From positions 204,527-268,526 of the forward strand of contig JBDOQK010000051.1 of the NCBI GenBank assembly GCA_040437565.1: DNA of 64,000 nt. Direction: 5' to 3'. This DNA comes from Albugo candida. Taxonomy: Eukaryota > Oomycota > Peronosporomycetes > Albuginales. Every line of letters begins with the position of its first letter. Position 1 is the stretch's first letter. Below, one piece after another: positions 1-15,000 of the stretch. A program made the position numbers and the translations under genes. A model generated the notes under the pieces. That model saw nothing but the letters and a program-made list of their open reading frames with translations, did not search any database and was not told the DNA's origin.

Positions 1-3000
1 CTCGCTTTCGTCTCAACGACAATACAAATCGATTTCAATGGACAGTAACATTTCGAAATCCGACCGGAGACATGCCGCTGTTGCTGTTATCCGATGACTC
101 GATGCTCACAGGAAGCAATTGTAATGTGGAGATCATCGAGCAACAAAAAGGAGCTCTTGAAACACTCACAGGAGCCTCTCCTGTGATTCAGTCCTTGGAG
201 AAACAACCTGGATACCCAAACTACAAAGCTCAATACCAATCTCAGCAAGTTGGCTCTTTACGTTTGGCCGTCCAGCAGCTCTTCAAGGGAGGACTTTGGG
301 CGCTTTACTATGACAATTACTGGCTCCAGGAAGATCCCGTCCTCGAACAAGTCGACCGAACGCTCGATTTCAATTGGGGCTTTGATCGAATCACAATGTA
401 TGGAAGTGACTATGTGAGTATTCGGTGGTTTGGAAAGCTCAAGTCGCCCTTTTCCGATACGTTTACCATTTACGTGACATCTTCTGAAGGCGTACGTGTG
501 TGGTACAATCACACACTCGTTATCGATACCTGGGAAACCGCCGAGGCGCTCGAGTACTCGGACCCATACGACGACTTTGTATTCTCACCCGAGCCTTTGA
601 ATATTGGAACGATTGCAAGCTTTCAAACGAGTATGACTGCGAATCATTTCTACGACTTGAAGATTGAATACCACGAGGCTACTGGAAACGCAACTTTCAA
701 GCTCGAATGGAGCTCGAATTCGTTATTGCCAACTCGTCAAGTGATTCCATCGTGGGCCTTGTATCACGGGCACCATATCGTCGACAGTCCATTCAGACTC
801 ACGATCGTTCCAGGCGTTATGGACTTTCCGTATACAACAGCGTATGGAGACGGATTGCATGAAGCAATTGCTGGAATGCCGGCTTCATTTGTGATACAAA
901 CGCGTGACCAATTTGGGAATAATAAGACTTTCCTCGAGGATCAAAATGGTGGCTATGTGTTTGAGGAGGGGAATTCAACAGAGGATTTTCTCAGCGATTT
1001 GGAAGCTCCGTTCGACATCTCTATCGTTCCTACCGATTCCGAGGTGCCATTGAATGCTATTTCATCACTCGAACACCCCAAATGGATTGGAAATGGACGT
1101 TTTATCGTAAAGTATCTGACTGCAATTAGTGGGAAATATCTCGTATCGATCAAAACCAAAGGAGATCGAAATGACATTTACTGCGGCCTTGGAAAAGCTC
1201 AAAAGTGCTCACCATTTCCACTGACTGTCGTACCGGGTCCTATGACTCCGCATACAAGCCAGGCCTTTGACTTGATCCATCCTTTGCTTGGAACACTCGA
1301 TGGGCTTGTCGAAGCTGTTGCAGGACAACGTATGCATTTCACGATTCAGGCTCGGGATACCAATGGAAATAAGGCAACTTTTCCAATGGAAAAGAATATT
1401 TCGAATGAGAACATCTTTGAGACTGTCATAACGTCGAAATCAGACCCATCGGTTGTGTACAAAAGTCAGTATATCGACAGATCTTCCAACTCCAAAGGTC
1501 TGTATCGCGTCCAGTACGCTGTCCCGAAAGCAGGGAGCTACCATATTCAGACGTATCTTTACAACAGCCCAATTCTCATGTGCCCCGGACGTTCGTTAAT
1601 GATATGCAATCCTCTTGGAACCCCAGTGAATCTCAATGTCGTTCATGGACCGCTGCATCCGGCATCCTGCACAGTGACTGAGTTTGGAGCAAAGACGCGA
1701 GCAAATGAACCGATACAACTCGCAGTGATGGCTCGTGATCAATTTGGAAATCTTCGTACAGGTGAACAAACTGCTCATTCTATCGCCACAGACGACGGAG
1801 TCTCTGACGTGTTTGTGGCAATTGCTGTGAGAACTGAAAACACTACAAAAGAGCCCGAGACGATCCGCTCAAGCTCTGCCGTTCAAGTACTTAAAACACC
1901 TCCAATTTCAACCATCAACCCACGACGAACGTCTGTAATATCTGCTGGATCATTTCGACTCACTTATGGATTCTTCAACCACACGCTTTGTCGGGAATGC
2001 GTATGGCAAGTTTCAGGAGATATCATCCGAGTAATGGATGATTTTACAGGCTTACTACGGCCATACACCAAGTTCACAATTGAATCATGCGTGTTGACCG
2101 CTTTGCTAGTGTATACGGATCGCATCTCCGTCGTAAGCAATCATGGATGCGATGTTGTAGCATCTACAACCTCTCTGAAGGCATTGAAGGTGTCATCAGT
2201 ATCCCTTCCACGTTCCAGTAAAGTGGCTGGGTACAGGTTCACGTCTCTCCTTCCGTACGATGTGACACCCACAGGAATGAAATACGCTATTGAGGATCTG
2301 TTTCCGGAAACAGAGGTACACGTCCAGCGGATCTTCGTGAACGATCAGTATGAATTCACCATCACATTTACGAGTCATTTGCAAGCGTGGACTCTGGCGA
2401 ATTTGGCTGTGGAGTACCCATCCGACATGAGTCTCAGTATGCACGCAACTCCATTGACAATCACGAAAAGAGCCTCCGCTAGTGTGTATCCAATTGCCTT
2501 TGTCCCGAGTATCGCTGGCAACTATCGTGTGACTGTAATGGCATTGGAATCAGACTCGGAAGCCTCGTATCAACCGGTGAGAGGATCTCCCTTCAACATC
2601 ACTGTCTACGATCAAGATGTGACGCACGGAGGATCGTCTCTGGTGACAAATGGAAATGACATGGCGTTAGAACCGACTTCTGTCCCTCAGAGCGTTCAGA
2701 TGCATGCAGGCGATACGCTGACGCTCAATGTTCAGCTCAAAGACTCGAGACGAATCGAACACCAAGTCGTTCGTATATCCGGTGTCGCTATCCCTACAGT
2801 CTTGGCTGTCCAAGAGATTACCATCACATCCAACGATGTGTACCAATTCCAATTTCGAAAGTCAGCAAATCGAGCACCTATTCAAATTGGTATGTCGTTC
2901 ACCGCTGTGAAGAATGCCTTGGAGCAGCTTGGGACCATCAAAGATGGCGGTGTCAAGGTCGGGTCTACTGCTGAATATCTCACCGACACGGTAGTCACTT

Positions 3001-6000
3001 TATCACATCCATTCCGAGTCACATTCACAGCGGAATTAGGACCTTTACCGGCATTGGAAAGTCTACCATTATCGGAAATCATCATCGTCGAACTTGGATC
3101 CACAAGCCTCCGGAACGAGATTCAGACATTTACTTGTACGACACCGGATCCTTTGACTGCCGGTCATTTCATAGTCGAGTCGTTTACGGGAGTCTCGACG
3201 CAAATTGACGCCAATGCTCCTCTAACGGGAAGTAGTGGCGCCATTACGAGTGTGGAACAAGCAATTTCTGATCTTTTTCAATCGCCAGTTTCGGTGACAT
3301 CAGAGAATCCGACACAACAAAGCGCGTGTGCGGCCTCAGCTTCGAGAGTGTTTGTGGAATTCCTCGAACTTCGAGGTAAGCTTCCACCGCTGTTGTTTAC
3401 AGTCCCGAGCGCAGCACAATCGCAAGGAATGATACTCACAAATGAACATGCTCGTGGAGCTGCTGTCTATGGTATCTATCCCGTTGGAGGCTCCTTCAAA
3501 CTCGGAATTGGCACCTTGGTTTCCCAGAGAATGTACACCAATTCGATTCCGTTCGATGCTTCAGAGGAGATGGTAAAGCGCTCGTTGGAAAGTATATTAC
3601 CCGGTCAAAGTGTCAGCTTGAGCAGAGATTGGTTTCCAGTACCGCGTCGCTACCCCATTTTGCCATTTACCAAAACGGAACAGGATTCCGAGCTTCCTCT
3701 CGTCCTCGTGCAATGGAATATAAAATTTGAATCTCTTTGGGGAGATCGTCCTCTGTTAAAAGTTGACGACTCGGAGCTGTTCACGCACGACGATGGGCAG
3801 ATAAATGGCTTTGCTTCCGTCCACCGATACGTAAGAGGAACGATCGGTAACAATCGATCGGTGAGCGCACTTGCAGCGCCAAATGAGATCTTGGTGTCGA
3901 TGAGAACATTACTGGAAGAACCGGGTCGTTCCGAGGTGCAGACATTCGTGTGCCGTGGAAACAGTCCGTTCTCCATGTCGTACGAGTCTCAATCGATCAC
4001 TTTGGATCCGAGAATGACTCCTTTGGAGCTTCAGCGACAACTGAATAGTATGCTGTCCAATACAGCTCTACTGAATGGCATCACAGTGTATCTATTGCAC
4101 GACGACAAACGTATCACTTTAGCGGAGAAACTCACTCACTTTGTACCAATTTGCAACTCGCCACCTTTGATATTCGAAATCCATTCTCAAGATCGATTGA
4201 ATATTGCGCTTTTCGAGTGGTCGGGATCAAATGATATCTCCATTTCCGAGAAAGTGAGTGGATTGCTTCCACAGAGCACTTTGATCTCTGTCGCCAACAC
4301 TGCTATCCAAATGCTGACATGTAAGCTGGCAATGACGTCTTCGGCATCGACAACAGCAAGATTTGAGCTATGTTTCGCTTCGGACAGCGTCTCTGTGACG
4401 ACGACAACGACTGTGAACGAATTGAGTCTTCAGCTGAATGCGAAGGCTTCTGTGATTGAAATTGGTGGCATCGATTTGATCGCATCAAACGGAGGACAGC
4501 GTGTCTGTAGTACCAGTGGTACTTCCATCTCAATGGCTTTCCGGACACTCGGGAATGACCCGCTATTTCGAGTTGAAAACATTCGTGAAGGTATCGAGTT
4601 GGTCGATTTCGCGCAACCACAAAGAGGTCTCGAGGCTATGAGATACATTGGCAAGTACACTGAAAACCCGTCCTCTGATTTTCTCCAAGGCGGCCTCTTC
4701 CAACTTGAGCTCGTGCCTGTTGTATCCGGAACGTACTCACTGTCTGTCCGTGTCGCATCCGTTGAAAGTATCCATCCTCCGACCGTCAACGTGCTTGCAT
4801 CGATTGCGACTGCTTCCAAATGTAAACATAACACCCCGTCGATTGTGACTCAGATGCAAATGGTCTCATTCACAATAGCAGCGTTTGATCAGTTTGGTAA
4901 CAAGCTTGAGACCTCCACGGAGCTCGGAACGCTCGCATTCAAAGCATATTTCACATCTTCATCGAAAGGAGCATTGCCTCCACTCTCTATCGAAGAAAAC
5001 GCTCCAAACACAAACGGCGAATTCATTGTGTCATTCACACCACAACACACAGGCGAAGCTGAGCTCATTATTCATCGACGAATAGCTGGAGGTCTCACAG
5101 CCTTCTTGTATCCTTCTGGGGAGTTTGATGGTCCAGCCAGCGTGAATGTCGACTCCACTATCGACTTTGACTGGACGAGTGAGAGATTTCCAAAAGCGGC
5201 ATGGAGTGATCATGTGACAGGGTCTTTTTGCATGGAATGGATCGGTGAGCTTTCAATCGCATTCCTGCCTTCCTACAGCGAAGGATGGTACTCGTTCCGA
5301 CTGGAAACAGATGGAGTTGTTTCCTTCTCTCTCGATGAACAAGAGCTCGTCAGTACGGAAGCAATGACATCCAGAAGCGGAGTCAGTGTCGGAGACTTTT
5401 ACATTGTCAAGAAAGCCTTCCATTCTGTGATTCTTCGATATCGCTCCAGCGGTAGCAGGTCATATATCAACCTCAAATGGATGCCGTCTTCAAACAAAAG
5501 CCAAAGGATGTACGAAAGTATCCCATTGACTGCTTTATATTCGTCGTCCCCGATCGAAAATACTCCGTTTTCCATCCTAACGGTTGCTGGGGACTTTAGT
5601 GCGTTTACTTCGTATTCAACGCTTCCCAATGATATCGTATTGAAAACCACTGCGATGAATGTGTTCACCTTTGAAATAGAGGCTCGTGACAGTGCAAACA
5701 ACTCAATCCATTGGAGTCACGAGGACGTCTATCTCAATTCGATGACAACAAATTCCAATCAAACACTAAGGAACGCATTATCTTTCCAACCGCTTTTGCA
5801 AATCTCAGTCCGTGGAACAGAAGGATGGGCGATGGAAGGTCGAGTGAATGAGCGTATATCTGGTTCTCCAGTGAAGCTGAATCCGAGTTCACTCTGCTCA
5901 GCGTGTGTCACTGCACTCGATAGTGATGACATATTAAAACTGAATGCCGACGTTGTCGACCAATTGATCAGCGGAGTGGAATTTAGAGTTTTGGGTGCTG

Positions 6001-9000
6001 GTGCCTCTGGACCGAATGGAATGCGAACTTCTGATTGCTTCTTCCGATCACTTCTTCCATTCGCATTCTCAACACAAACGTCGACTGCATTGATTCAAGT
6101 CGAACCCGATCATAATTGTCTGCCTTTTTCGGGCAAAAGCTTTGGTTTAAGTCTTCTTTTCCCACTCGATTGGAGCTATTTGGGAACTTGTTCATTCGCG
6201 AAAGGAGCTTCACAACTGTCCAAATGCTCTGATGACTTTAGCAAAATGCCGATCAACAATCCTCTCGCTCGTGGGGATTTCATTCTAATCGGGAAGGAAC
6301 ACCAACGTGTGCATCCCATTCAAGGTGTCTTGGACGCAAGTAACATCCCTCTCACACAGCCAATGCGCTCGGACACAAGCGATCGCGTTCCGGTGTACAA
6401 AGTCGGAGACCAAACAGGTACATTTCGGGCCTCTTTTGTGCCTTACGTGATGGGTATCTACCAACTTGATGTCATCATTCCGCCAAGGAATCCAGTCCAA
6501 GTCGTACGCACGATGGTTCATCCTTCGAGTGGGATCACTGGAACCTTTCAATTAATTTTTCGGGGCTTTAAATCATCGCTCCTTCCGTTCGATGTCAGCG
6601 ATTCGGACATGAAAAATGCTCTAGAAGCCATTGATTCCATTCCAAGCGGTGGGGTAAAAGTCGAACTTGCAGGTTGTGTGAATCAGAATCCTTCTCTCGG
6701 GTGCAATTGGATCGTACACTTGGAATTAAATCTGTTCGATCAAATGTGTAATTGGGTCAGAGATACGCACTGCTGGAAATTAAGTCATTTGTATCAAAAT
6801 CAATTGCGTGGGAACGATGCGATTGTCAAAATCGAAACTCTAACGAACCCGAGCGATATTTCGCGTCTTTCTGGATTCCCAAAATCGATACAAGTGCTCC
6901 CAGGACCTGTAAATCCACAAATGAGCACAGCATTTGGGAGAGGATTGTCTCGTGCTGTCGCTGGAATTCCAGCAAAGTTTTTTGTTCAGGTAAAAGACAC
7001 TGCAGGGAACAATATCATCGATGAGGATCTATCCCTTGGTGCTTATTTACGTGTCCGAATATTCTCGACTTCTGCATCCGGGTCTTCTTTCCAGTCGGAA
7101 ACGATGAAGGCTGTGATGGCACAAAATGTCAGCATTCAGTACATTGCTTCTGGTTGTTTCGAGGTCGCGTATACAGCCCGAAAAACAGGACCACAAACGA
7201 TCGCAATTACGATGGAGACAATGCCACTCATACAGAAAATATCGCTTGTATGGCCTTCCACTACATCAAATCGAGGAGGAACATTCACACTCGGGTTGAG
7301 AGGAAGTGGAAAGTCCACTGATCCAATATCTCATCAGGCTTCCAGCGAGATCGTTCGGAGCGCAACACTGGAACTTTTGAAAAGGGCCTTTGATACAGAG
7401 AGCTCACCACATTTCTCTGAAAGTCAAATTCGTGTCACGAGAGACGTCAATGCTCTTAATGTTGGATTTGATTATATAATCACTTTGCACGGCTTTACCT
7501 CCCAGTTCTCTTCATCGCCGCTTCTGTCCGCTGATTGCAACCTTTTTGGAGGTGGAAGTACAAAGTCGACACCGGCGAAAATCGACGTTTTTGTCGTCCA
7601 ATTCTCAACTCGCGAGCATGTACACACACATTCCAATAGCGATTTAGTTAAGAATGAGATCCAAGTGATTCTGCTCGATAAAACGAGTGCCCAAAGCGTC
7701 TCAGGAACATTCAGACTTCAATTCCATGATCAGGTGACGAATGAAATCCAGGTGTCGGCCGATGCACACGAATTGCAAGTCGCGTTATCAGCTTTGGACG
7801 GACTTGACAATGTCAACAGCTTGCAAGTTTCAAGGTCGGATTCGCTTGAACGCATCGAATGGGCAGTGACATTTCTTGCAACCAAACCATCCGAATCGCA
7901 ATCTCAGGTGAGTGGTGGCCGGGTTTTGACCGATACGGAAGCACTGCTGGGGAATCTTTCTCCATTAAAAGTCTTCTCGCAAAGTTTGAATGGAGGAGGT
8001 GCATCGATCAAAGTACTTGAGAAATCGTCGAGTAGTACTTCCACTTCTCCCGGTGGTGTGATTCTACAAGATGGTAGCTCTCCATTCACAGCAATAGTAG
8101 CTCACGGACTGGTGGATCCTTCGACAACAACAGCGATAGATTTGGGTTTCAATCACGAAAGCCTTCAGACGGGATCACTTGCCTTTAAAAACACATTTCT
8201 CATCGAGCCAAAAGATTCATTTGCCAATACAATTGATGGTGCTCAAGTCGATAATGAAGAGTACTTGTTGAACGCCCAAAGTGGTCCTCCGGCTAACGAG
8301 ATTCAAATCATTGAGTTGTTTGTTCGGAACAATCCACCGATCGCTGCAAGTTCGCCCGCTTTTCCCATTCTTACGGGTAGCTTTCGCCTCAGCTTTGGAA
8401 GCAAATGGACGGATCTTATTCGTCTCCATGATGGCCTTGGTCCGGTACAATTGGCACTGAACAATCTCGGGCAAGTAGGAGCAGTCAACGTCACAACAAC
8501 GGACGCACGCGAGCTTCTCGCTGTGACAGCTCAAGTATCGACGCATTCAGAGATCATTCAGGTCACAAGTTGGAATTCGATGGATTTTACCACTGACTTT
8601 GACGTTGGTGATTGGATTCGGCTTGAGAGCTCTGACGGGCCCGTATTCACAATTCAAACGCTCAGCTCGACGCATATCACTCTTTCCAGTCCGTACAGAG
8701 GAAAATCAGAGAATTCGGTCAAAGTGTATCGCCAAAAACAGCCTCGATCAGCGTATACTTTTGTGATCGCATTCGCTTCCGATATCGGAGATATCGAGGC
8801 TTTACGTGTCGATGCGTCTCAATTGCAAGTGTCCAGTGCTCTGTCTACAGTCGAGAGTCAAATGGAAGCAAAGATCACAAGTTGTGATCGCTTTCGTACA
8901 CAAAAGGTTGAAATTTCATTCGATTCAGAGCTTTCGGGGATTTTCACGCTCCAATACCTCAATTCGACCACATCTCCACTTGCATTCGACATCAACGCCG

Positions 9001-12000
9001 ACGATATGAAGAAATCTCTTGAAAAGCTGTCCTCCATCTACGCGGTCAACGTGGATCACCCTGTTAGTGCCGTTTGGGTGATCACGCTTTTGTCGGTAAA
9101 GGAACAAAGTATGGGGCTGAGGCTTTTGTATGCTGAACGGTATCGTCTCTCTGGCAAAAATGTCGATATCACAGTCTCGTCCTCGTGTCCATCGACGAAA
9201 ACCGCTTCGAATGGCGTCGTCATACGCTCTCAGTACGGAAGACCAGGACTCCAATTTCAATCCAATCTTCTCGGAACTTTAAAAGTTCCCGTCAAAGTCG
9301 CATACTCATCGACCTACCCGGGCAAATATCTCGCGACTTACACAGCTTCAAGAGCTGGATCGTATAATTTATCGATACAGATTGCAGGTCGAAATGGAAT
9401 CGTTGGGCAATACTTTACGAATCGATGGCTGTATGGGGATCCGTCTGTGCATCGCGTGGACGCCATCATCGACTTTGAATGGGAAGATGGATGGATCGTA
9501 CCCGATGTAAGGGATTTCATCAGTGTACGATGGACAGGATATATAAAGGCGTGCTTTTCCGAAGAGTACAACTTTACAATTCATACGCCACATTCTGTTC
9601 GCCTTTGGATCGATGACACTCTGATTTTGAATGGTTTTGATGATGAAATTCCGACGATTTTGTACGAGTCCAACGCTGAGAATTGGTTTGTATCAACTCC
9701 AATCGCTATGGTTAAAGATCGTCTCCATAGTGTGATACTCGAGTTCCGCAAAGATCATGGGATTTCGTATCTGCAGCTATTGTGGTCCTCGTCCTCGCAG
9801 GTGCTCGCTGTGGTCCCAATTTGGTCTCTTTTCCACAAAATATCAAGTCTTGATCCTGATGGAATAGACGACATTCACAAAAGCCCATTTCCGGTTTCGA
9901 TACAGGGAACACTACCCGGACCACCTTTGAATGTTTCGCTCGCCATAGCTTCTGCAAAATCGCTTCAAATCAGCTTCTATAGCCCACTTTATGATGGTGG
10001 AAGTGAGGTAGAAGGATATCTGATAGAATCGTGGGAGAGAGAACTATTTGGTGTTCCTGAGATCCAAAGGATCAAGCTGGATCGGAGAATTGATGGCGGG
10101 AGCTTCACACTCGAGCTGGATGCTGGACAGCAGTCGAGGCCTTTGGCTTACGATTCACTCGGCGAGGACGTGAAGAATGCGCTGGAAGCCATCAAAGGGT
10201 GTGGGAACGTATCTGTGACGCGAACGACTTCCAGTACAATCGTCGACTTTAGCGTCACATTTACGACTCGAATTACAAGTGTACCTGTTCTCACGATAAA
10301 CGGCCATGCTTTGACGTCCAGAAGTCTAATGACAGCGTACTATGGCGTGTGTGCTAAAGGCTCAGGCTCACCCATTGGGAATCCAGGAAGCGTTGTGCTC
10401 TGCGGGTCTTCCGAGTCTCGCACGAGTGCTGTCACGCCTCCCTTGACATCCACCTCCGTCTCGTTACTTTATCTAAATCGAGAGGAGCCGTATGTTGCTG
10501 TCGTGGATGGACTCAATCAGCCTACGGCTGTATCGGCTCCATCAAAGGCAGGAGAAGGCGGGGATGGAGGTCTTGGATTTGATGTTCGAATCTCTGCTTT
10601 CAATGGCATTGGGTATGGTCTACCCAGCGCGTTTGTGTCCATGAAACCAATGGCAATTCCTTCGCCACCACGAAATGTCAAACTCAATCTTGTTGCTGGA
10701 TCATCTACAAGTCTTCGTGTAAGCTGGGATCATCCTATGAACGATAATGGTGCAGTGATCACGCACTTTGTCGTCAGTTGGGAACTAGTGACGTCCAAAG
10801 TCTCCAACACAACGGAACGATTCAGCGGCACTAGTCAATCGTTCCTGAATGAATTCCCAGTGTCACAGAGCTACAAGCACACAGTTGCAAATCTGACACC
10901 GGGTACCCTCTACCAAGTGTGTGTGGAGGCGACCAATATCGTCGGTGGTAGCACACAGACATATGCGACTCCTTCCACGGAGACCCCAAGACGCAAGGCA
11001 GATTTCCCGTTCGGCTCTTTGGATAGCTATGCTGTCTCCTTAAATGTACGATCGATTGGTTCCCTAACGAACGACCAGAATCACTCGAATGCTGTTAAGA
11101 TTTGGCTTTCGACATCGACGCTNNNNNNNNNNNNNNNNNNNNNNNNNNNNNNNNNNNNNNNNNNNNNNNNNNNNNNNNNNNNNNNNNNNNNNNNNNNNNN
11201 NNNNNNNNNNNNNNNNNNNNNNTTTTACCGGCAGCAATTGTTACAAAAGCGTGACCATCGACAAGCTCAATCTCTTGGAATCCAAGACGCTAGGCCGCGG
11301 AACATACGAGATCCCAGGATTACATGTCGGCGTATCGTATCATGTCCGCGTTTCAGCGTGGAACGGTGTCGGAAGTGACTATGGTCCGAGTCAGTTCTCA
11401 ACACCTGTCCTTCTTTCTCCACAATCGTGTCCGTCGCGTCCACGTGATGTCGAAGCAGAAAATATTGCTCCCTCATTACTTCGGGTCTCATGGAAGAAGC
11501 CTCTTCTCTCAGGCGGCTCTGTCATATCGAAATACAATGTCCAATTCCGAGTCGATTTCGCCTCGTGGACCAAAACGCTTGTCGTATCGAAGCCTCCCGA
11601 TATTCAAAGTGTTTATATCTACTCTTCATCCGCGTTTGGGCTTCAAGGGTCTATCTACATTCAGTATTCGGGAGAGATAAGCTCCACGGGGATTTCTGTC
11701 GACGCGACTTCAGTACAAGTGAAAGAGTTTCTGGAAGGCTTTTCAACCATCGATCTCGTCAACGTATCGATTTTGCCAATTCGCGAACGCTCAAAGTACT
11801 CTGCGGGTAAGCGGTACGGCGTCGTGTGGAAAATCACCTTTTCAGAGCTCAGTCTGATACGATCGCCAGCCTTACTCGTCTCTACCGATACAACTGGAAG
11901 TCTATCGATTTTCTCCAAACCAATTCCTCCATTTAAACGCGAAATGTGTGGAGGCTCTTTATCAGATGTTTCTTGCGTAAAAGTTGTCAGAGATCGCATT

Positions 12001-15000
12001 GAACTCACACAAACGATTGTGAATACGACAGAAGTGATCAAAGACCAAGCAGTATCCCTTCCACATCAAAATCTGATGATCTCCGTTGCAGCTGTGAATG
12101 CTCATGGCTTTACGAGCGATTTCACTACCGCTGTATTGCCTCGTACAGAGCCTCAAGCCCCAAGTCCTCCAAACGCTGTCGTCGCGATTCCCTGTGCAGC
12201 TGATGCGATACTCGTTCGATGGAAAGCGTCGACGTATCGAGGCGGCGTTGATGGTGAGCTTTTACAATATCTGATTCAGTGGGATATATCCATGAATTTC
12301 GACCTACAAAGTGTGCAGACGGGCTCTAGGATTCTCCACGAGACCGATTCCACTGCAATTGTGACGGAATCAGTCGACGCTTTTGTTGCTGAAAACACAT
12401 TTGAGACTTTGATTGTCGGATTGGAAGCTTCAAAGAGGTATTATGCTCGCGTGTTTGGTATCAATAGTGTCGGCTATAGCAAACCTTCTCAAGCCGTACC
12501 TCTGCAGGCGCACGAACGAATTGAGAGAATGATAATCCAAGCGACANNNNNNNNNNNNNNNNNNNNNNNNNNNNNNNNNNNNNNNNNNNNNNNNNNNNNN
12601 NNNNNNNNNNNNNNNNNNNNNNNNNNNNNNNNNNNNNNNNNNNNNNCAGGCGCACGAACGAATTGAGAGAATGATAATCCAAGCGACATCTTTGGCGGAT
12701 ACGATCGCAGCCGGGCAAGCGTTCCGCTTATCGTTTAATAATTACCCGGCCCTATCGACTCGGGCAATTCCCATCCGCTCGGAAGCCTCGGTACTTCAGT
12801 CGGCGTTAATGGATCTACCAGGAATCAGTAGTGTCATGATAACACGGAATGATCACTCCAAAGGAAGCTTGGGAATCGCTTTGTACGACACCAGTGGAAT
12901 CGATACATCTTCAGAGGTGTACGTGGACTTGCTGATCACATTCCTTCCATCGGAGGATGGAGTCTCGGCTTCTGATTGGGGCTCCATGCAAGTATCGGAT
13001 CTATCGCCTGTGTCGCCTGCTTCAGTCAATATCGTCACTATTCAAGATGGCTTCCATGAGACGCCGATGTGGGTGCAGCCGCATGCGATGCGATCCATTG
13101 GGCCTCAGAATGTATCGGTATCGATGATCGATGATTCTTCGTTGGGCGTCGAATGGAAACCTCCGAAATTCGGCCAAATGACAACTGGAACTCCCTTATC
13201 ACAAAAGTATAAGATCGAATGGAGTGCCAATTCGCCTCTTTTTACAGATTCCGTCACAAATGCTGCAGCATTTGAATATCGTTCCGCTGCAAAGTCGACG
13301 GCTTTTGTTGTTCCAAAGGATCCAATGAACTCGGAGGAAGTGCTAAAGTACAAAATCACATCGCTATCGAGTGAGAACAAATACTTTGTCCGCGTATCGT
13401 CGTATAACGGAGACATGACCAGCTTTCTCTCGTGGAATCTCGGCTACAGCGATCCTGTGCTTGCATCAATGGCTCGGGGATATGGGGCTTCTGATCTCCA
13501 AATGTATCAAATTGCACCCAAAATGCAAATTCCATCCAAACCGCATGCGGCACAAATGCGTTTGAGTCGATCCAAAGTCCCAACTCAGCTGGAAATCTCA
13601 TTCACAGAGCCAATTTTCAATGAATTTGGGTTTGTTGCGGGTAATGGTGGAAGTCTGATTCAGTCGTACCGCGTCGAATGGACAACAGATCCGTACTTTT
13701 CTCTCTCAGCGGTGAAATCGTATGAGATCCCGCAGATTACATCGATACTCCATACGCCAAGGATTTGTAATGGAGGATCAATGTGCACTTTTCCGCTTGG
13801 GGCAGAGGTGCAAAGTCTTTCACACGCCGCAAATGCGGTAGACGGAAGCTTCAGGCTGTCTCTGGGCATCCTCTGGCCACCTGAACCGCTTCAAAGAGAT
13901 ACAATCGCGACATTATTCCCCACATTGCTCTGTTCCGCTTGTGTTACTTCCATCGATCATGCTGGAATGTTTATGACCTTTACGACACCAAATTTAAGAC
14001 TATCGCTCGGCACCAACGCCGTGTTTTTACTCGACAGAGATGGAGCATCGAAAGGCTGTGCATTCCAGGTGTCGAACCCTCCAAATGCTTTGTTGAATCG
14101 CCTCTATTTTACCTCTCCAGGCGGTATCGTTCTATCCGATCGATCGCAATGCACGCTGACTTTTGGTGCCTTTTCTGTTCATTCGACACCAACAACCGAT
14201 TGCTTATCTGTCAGCTCATTGACAGCATCGAATTTGGAGACCAAAATGGAAGCATCCTTCCAAGATGATATTTCAGTGGCTGTAGAAACAGACGGACAAG
14301 CTGTCAAGTACTGGTTCACCTTCACAGGCGCTTCATTTGCAGCTCAACCAGCCTCAGGCGGAAGGAACATCGATATGGTGCCGCCTCTTCTCGTGTCTGC
14401 ATTCGATGGAACTGCAGGCTGTAGCCCGCTATCAAATTCGATCACAACAAAAGTCGAGCTAGAAAGCTCCACCACGCTTACCGCCGGTGTCCCGTACTAC
14501 GTCCGCGTTTCCGCCCGTAACGAAGCTGGCCTTGGTCCTCCGCTTCAGACAACGCCAATTTGCCGAGATCACTCAATGTATTGCAATAAGCTTTCCCCAC
14601 CAAATTCCTTGCAATTAATTCCAGCGACTTCTCCTCTACCGCCAAAGAACGCGTCTGTATGGAACGATCCAAATGACAATTCAGGTGTCTATGTATTGTG
14701 GCCTGTCACCGGCGATCAGCTTTCCATCGAAGCTCAGGGAAGCCCCATTCAAGCCTTTCTCGTGGAGTATTCAACAGACACGACTTTCTCGGGCTCGACG
14801 TTGTGCACAGGCTGTGTCATTTCATTTCAAATATCGACAGGAACACTACAGCTGGCCACAGCTATCTCTCCAGTCTTCCCGCGTTGGGTACGTCTTCAAA
14901 ATGTGCGTCCAACTTGCTTCCTTTTGATCATTGGAGGCAATGGGAATGCGTACATGACGGCTCCACATTCCGGCTGCGAAGACTTTGCCTCCGCTTCAGT

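Noticed and set aside
4430-4834. Minus-strand ORF of 134 aa inside the giant gene
   Set aside because: It is a shadow ORF; the + strand frame carries the recurrent domain pattern throughout.
12505-12688. Biological tandem duplication at N gaps
   Set aside because: The repeats stop exactly at gap edges in six places, and collapsing one restores a reading frame, which points to assembly overlap.
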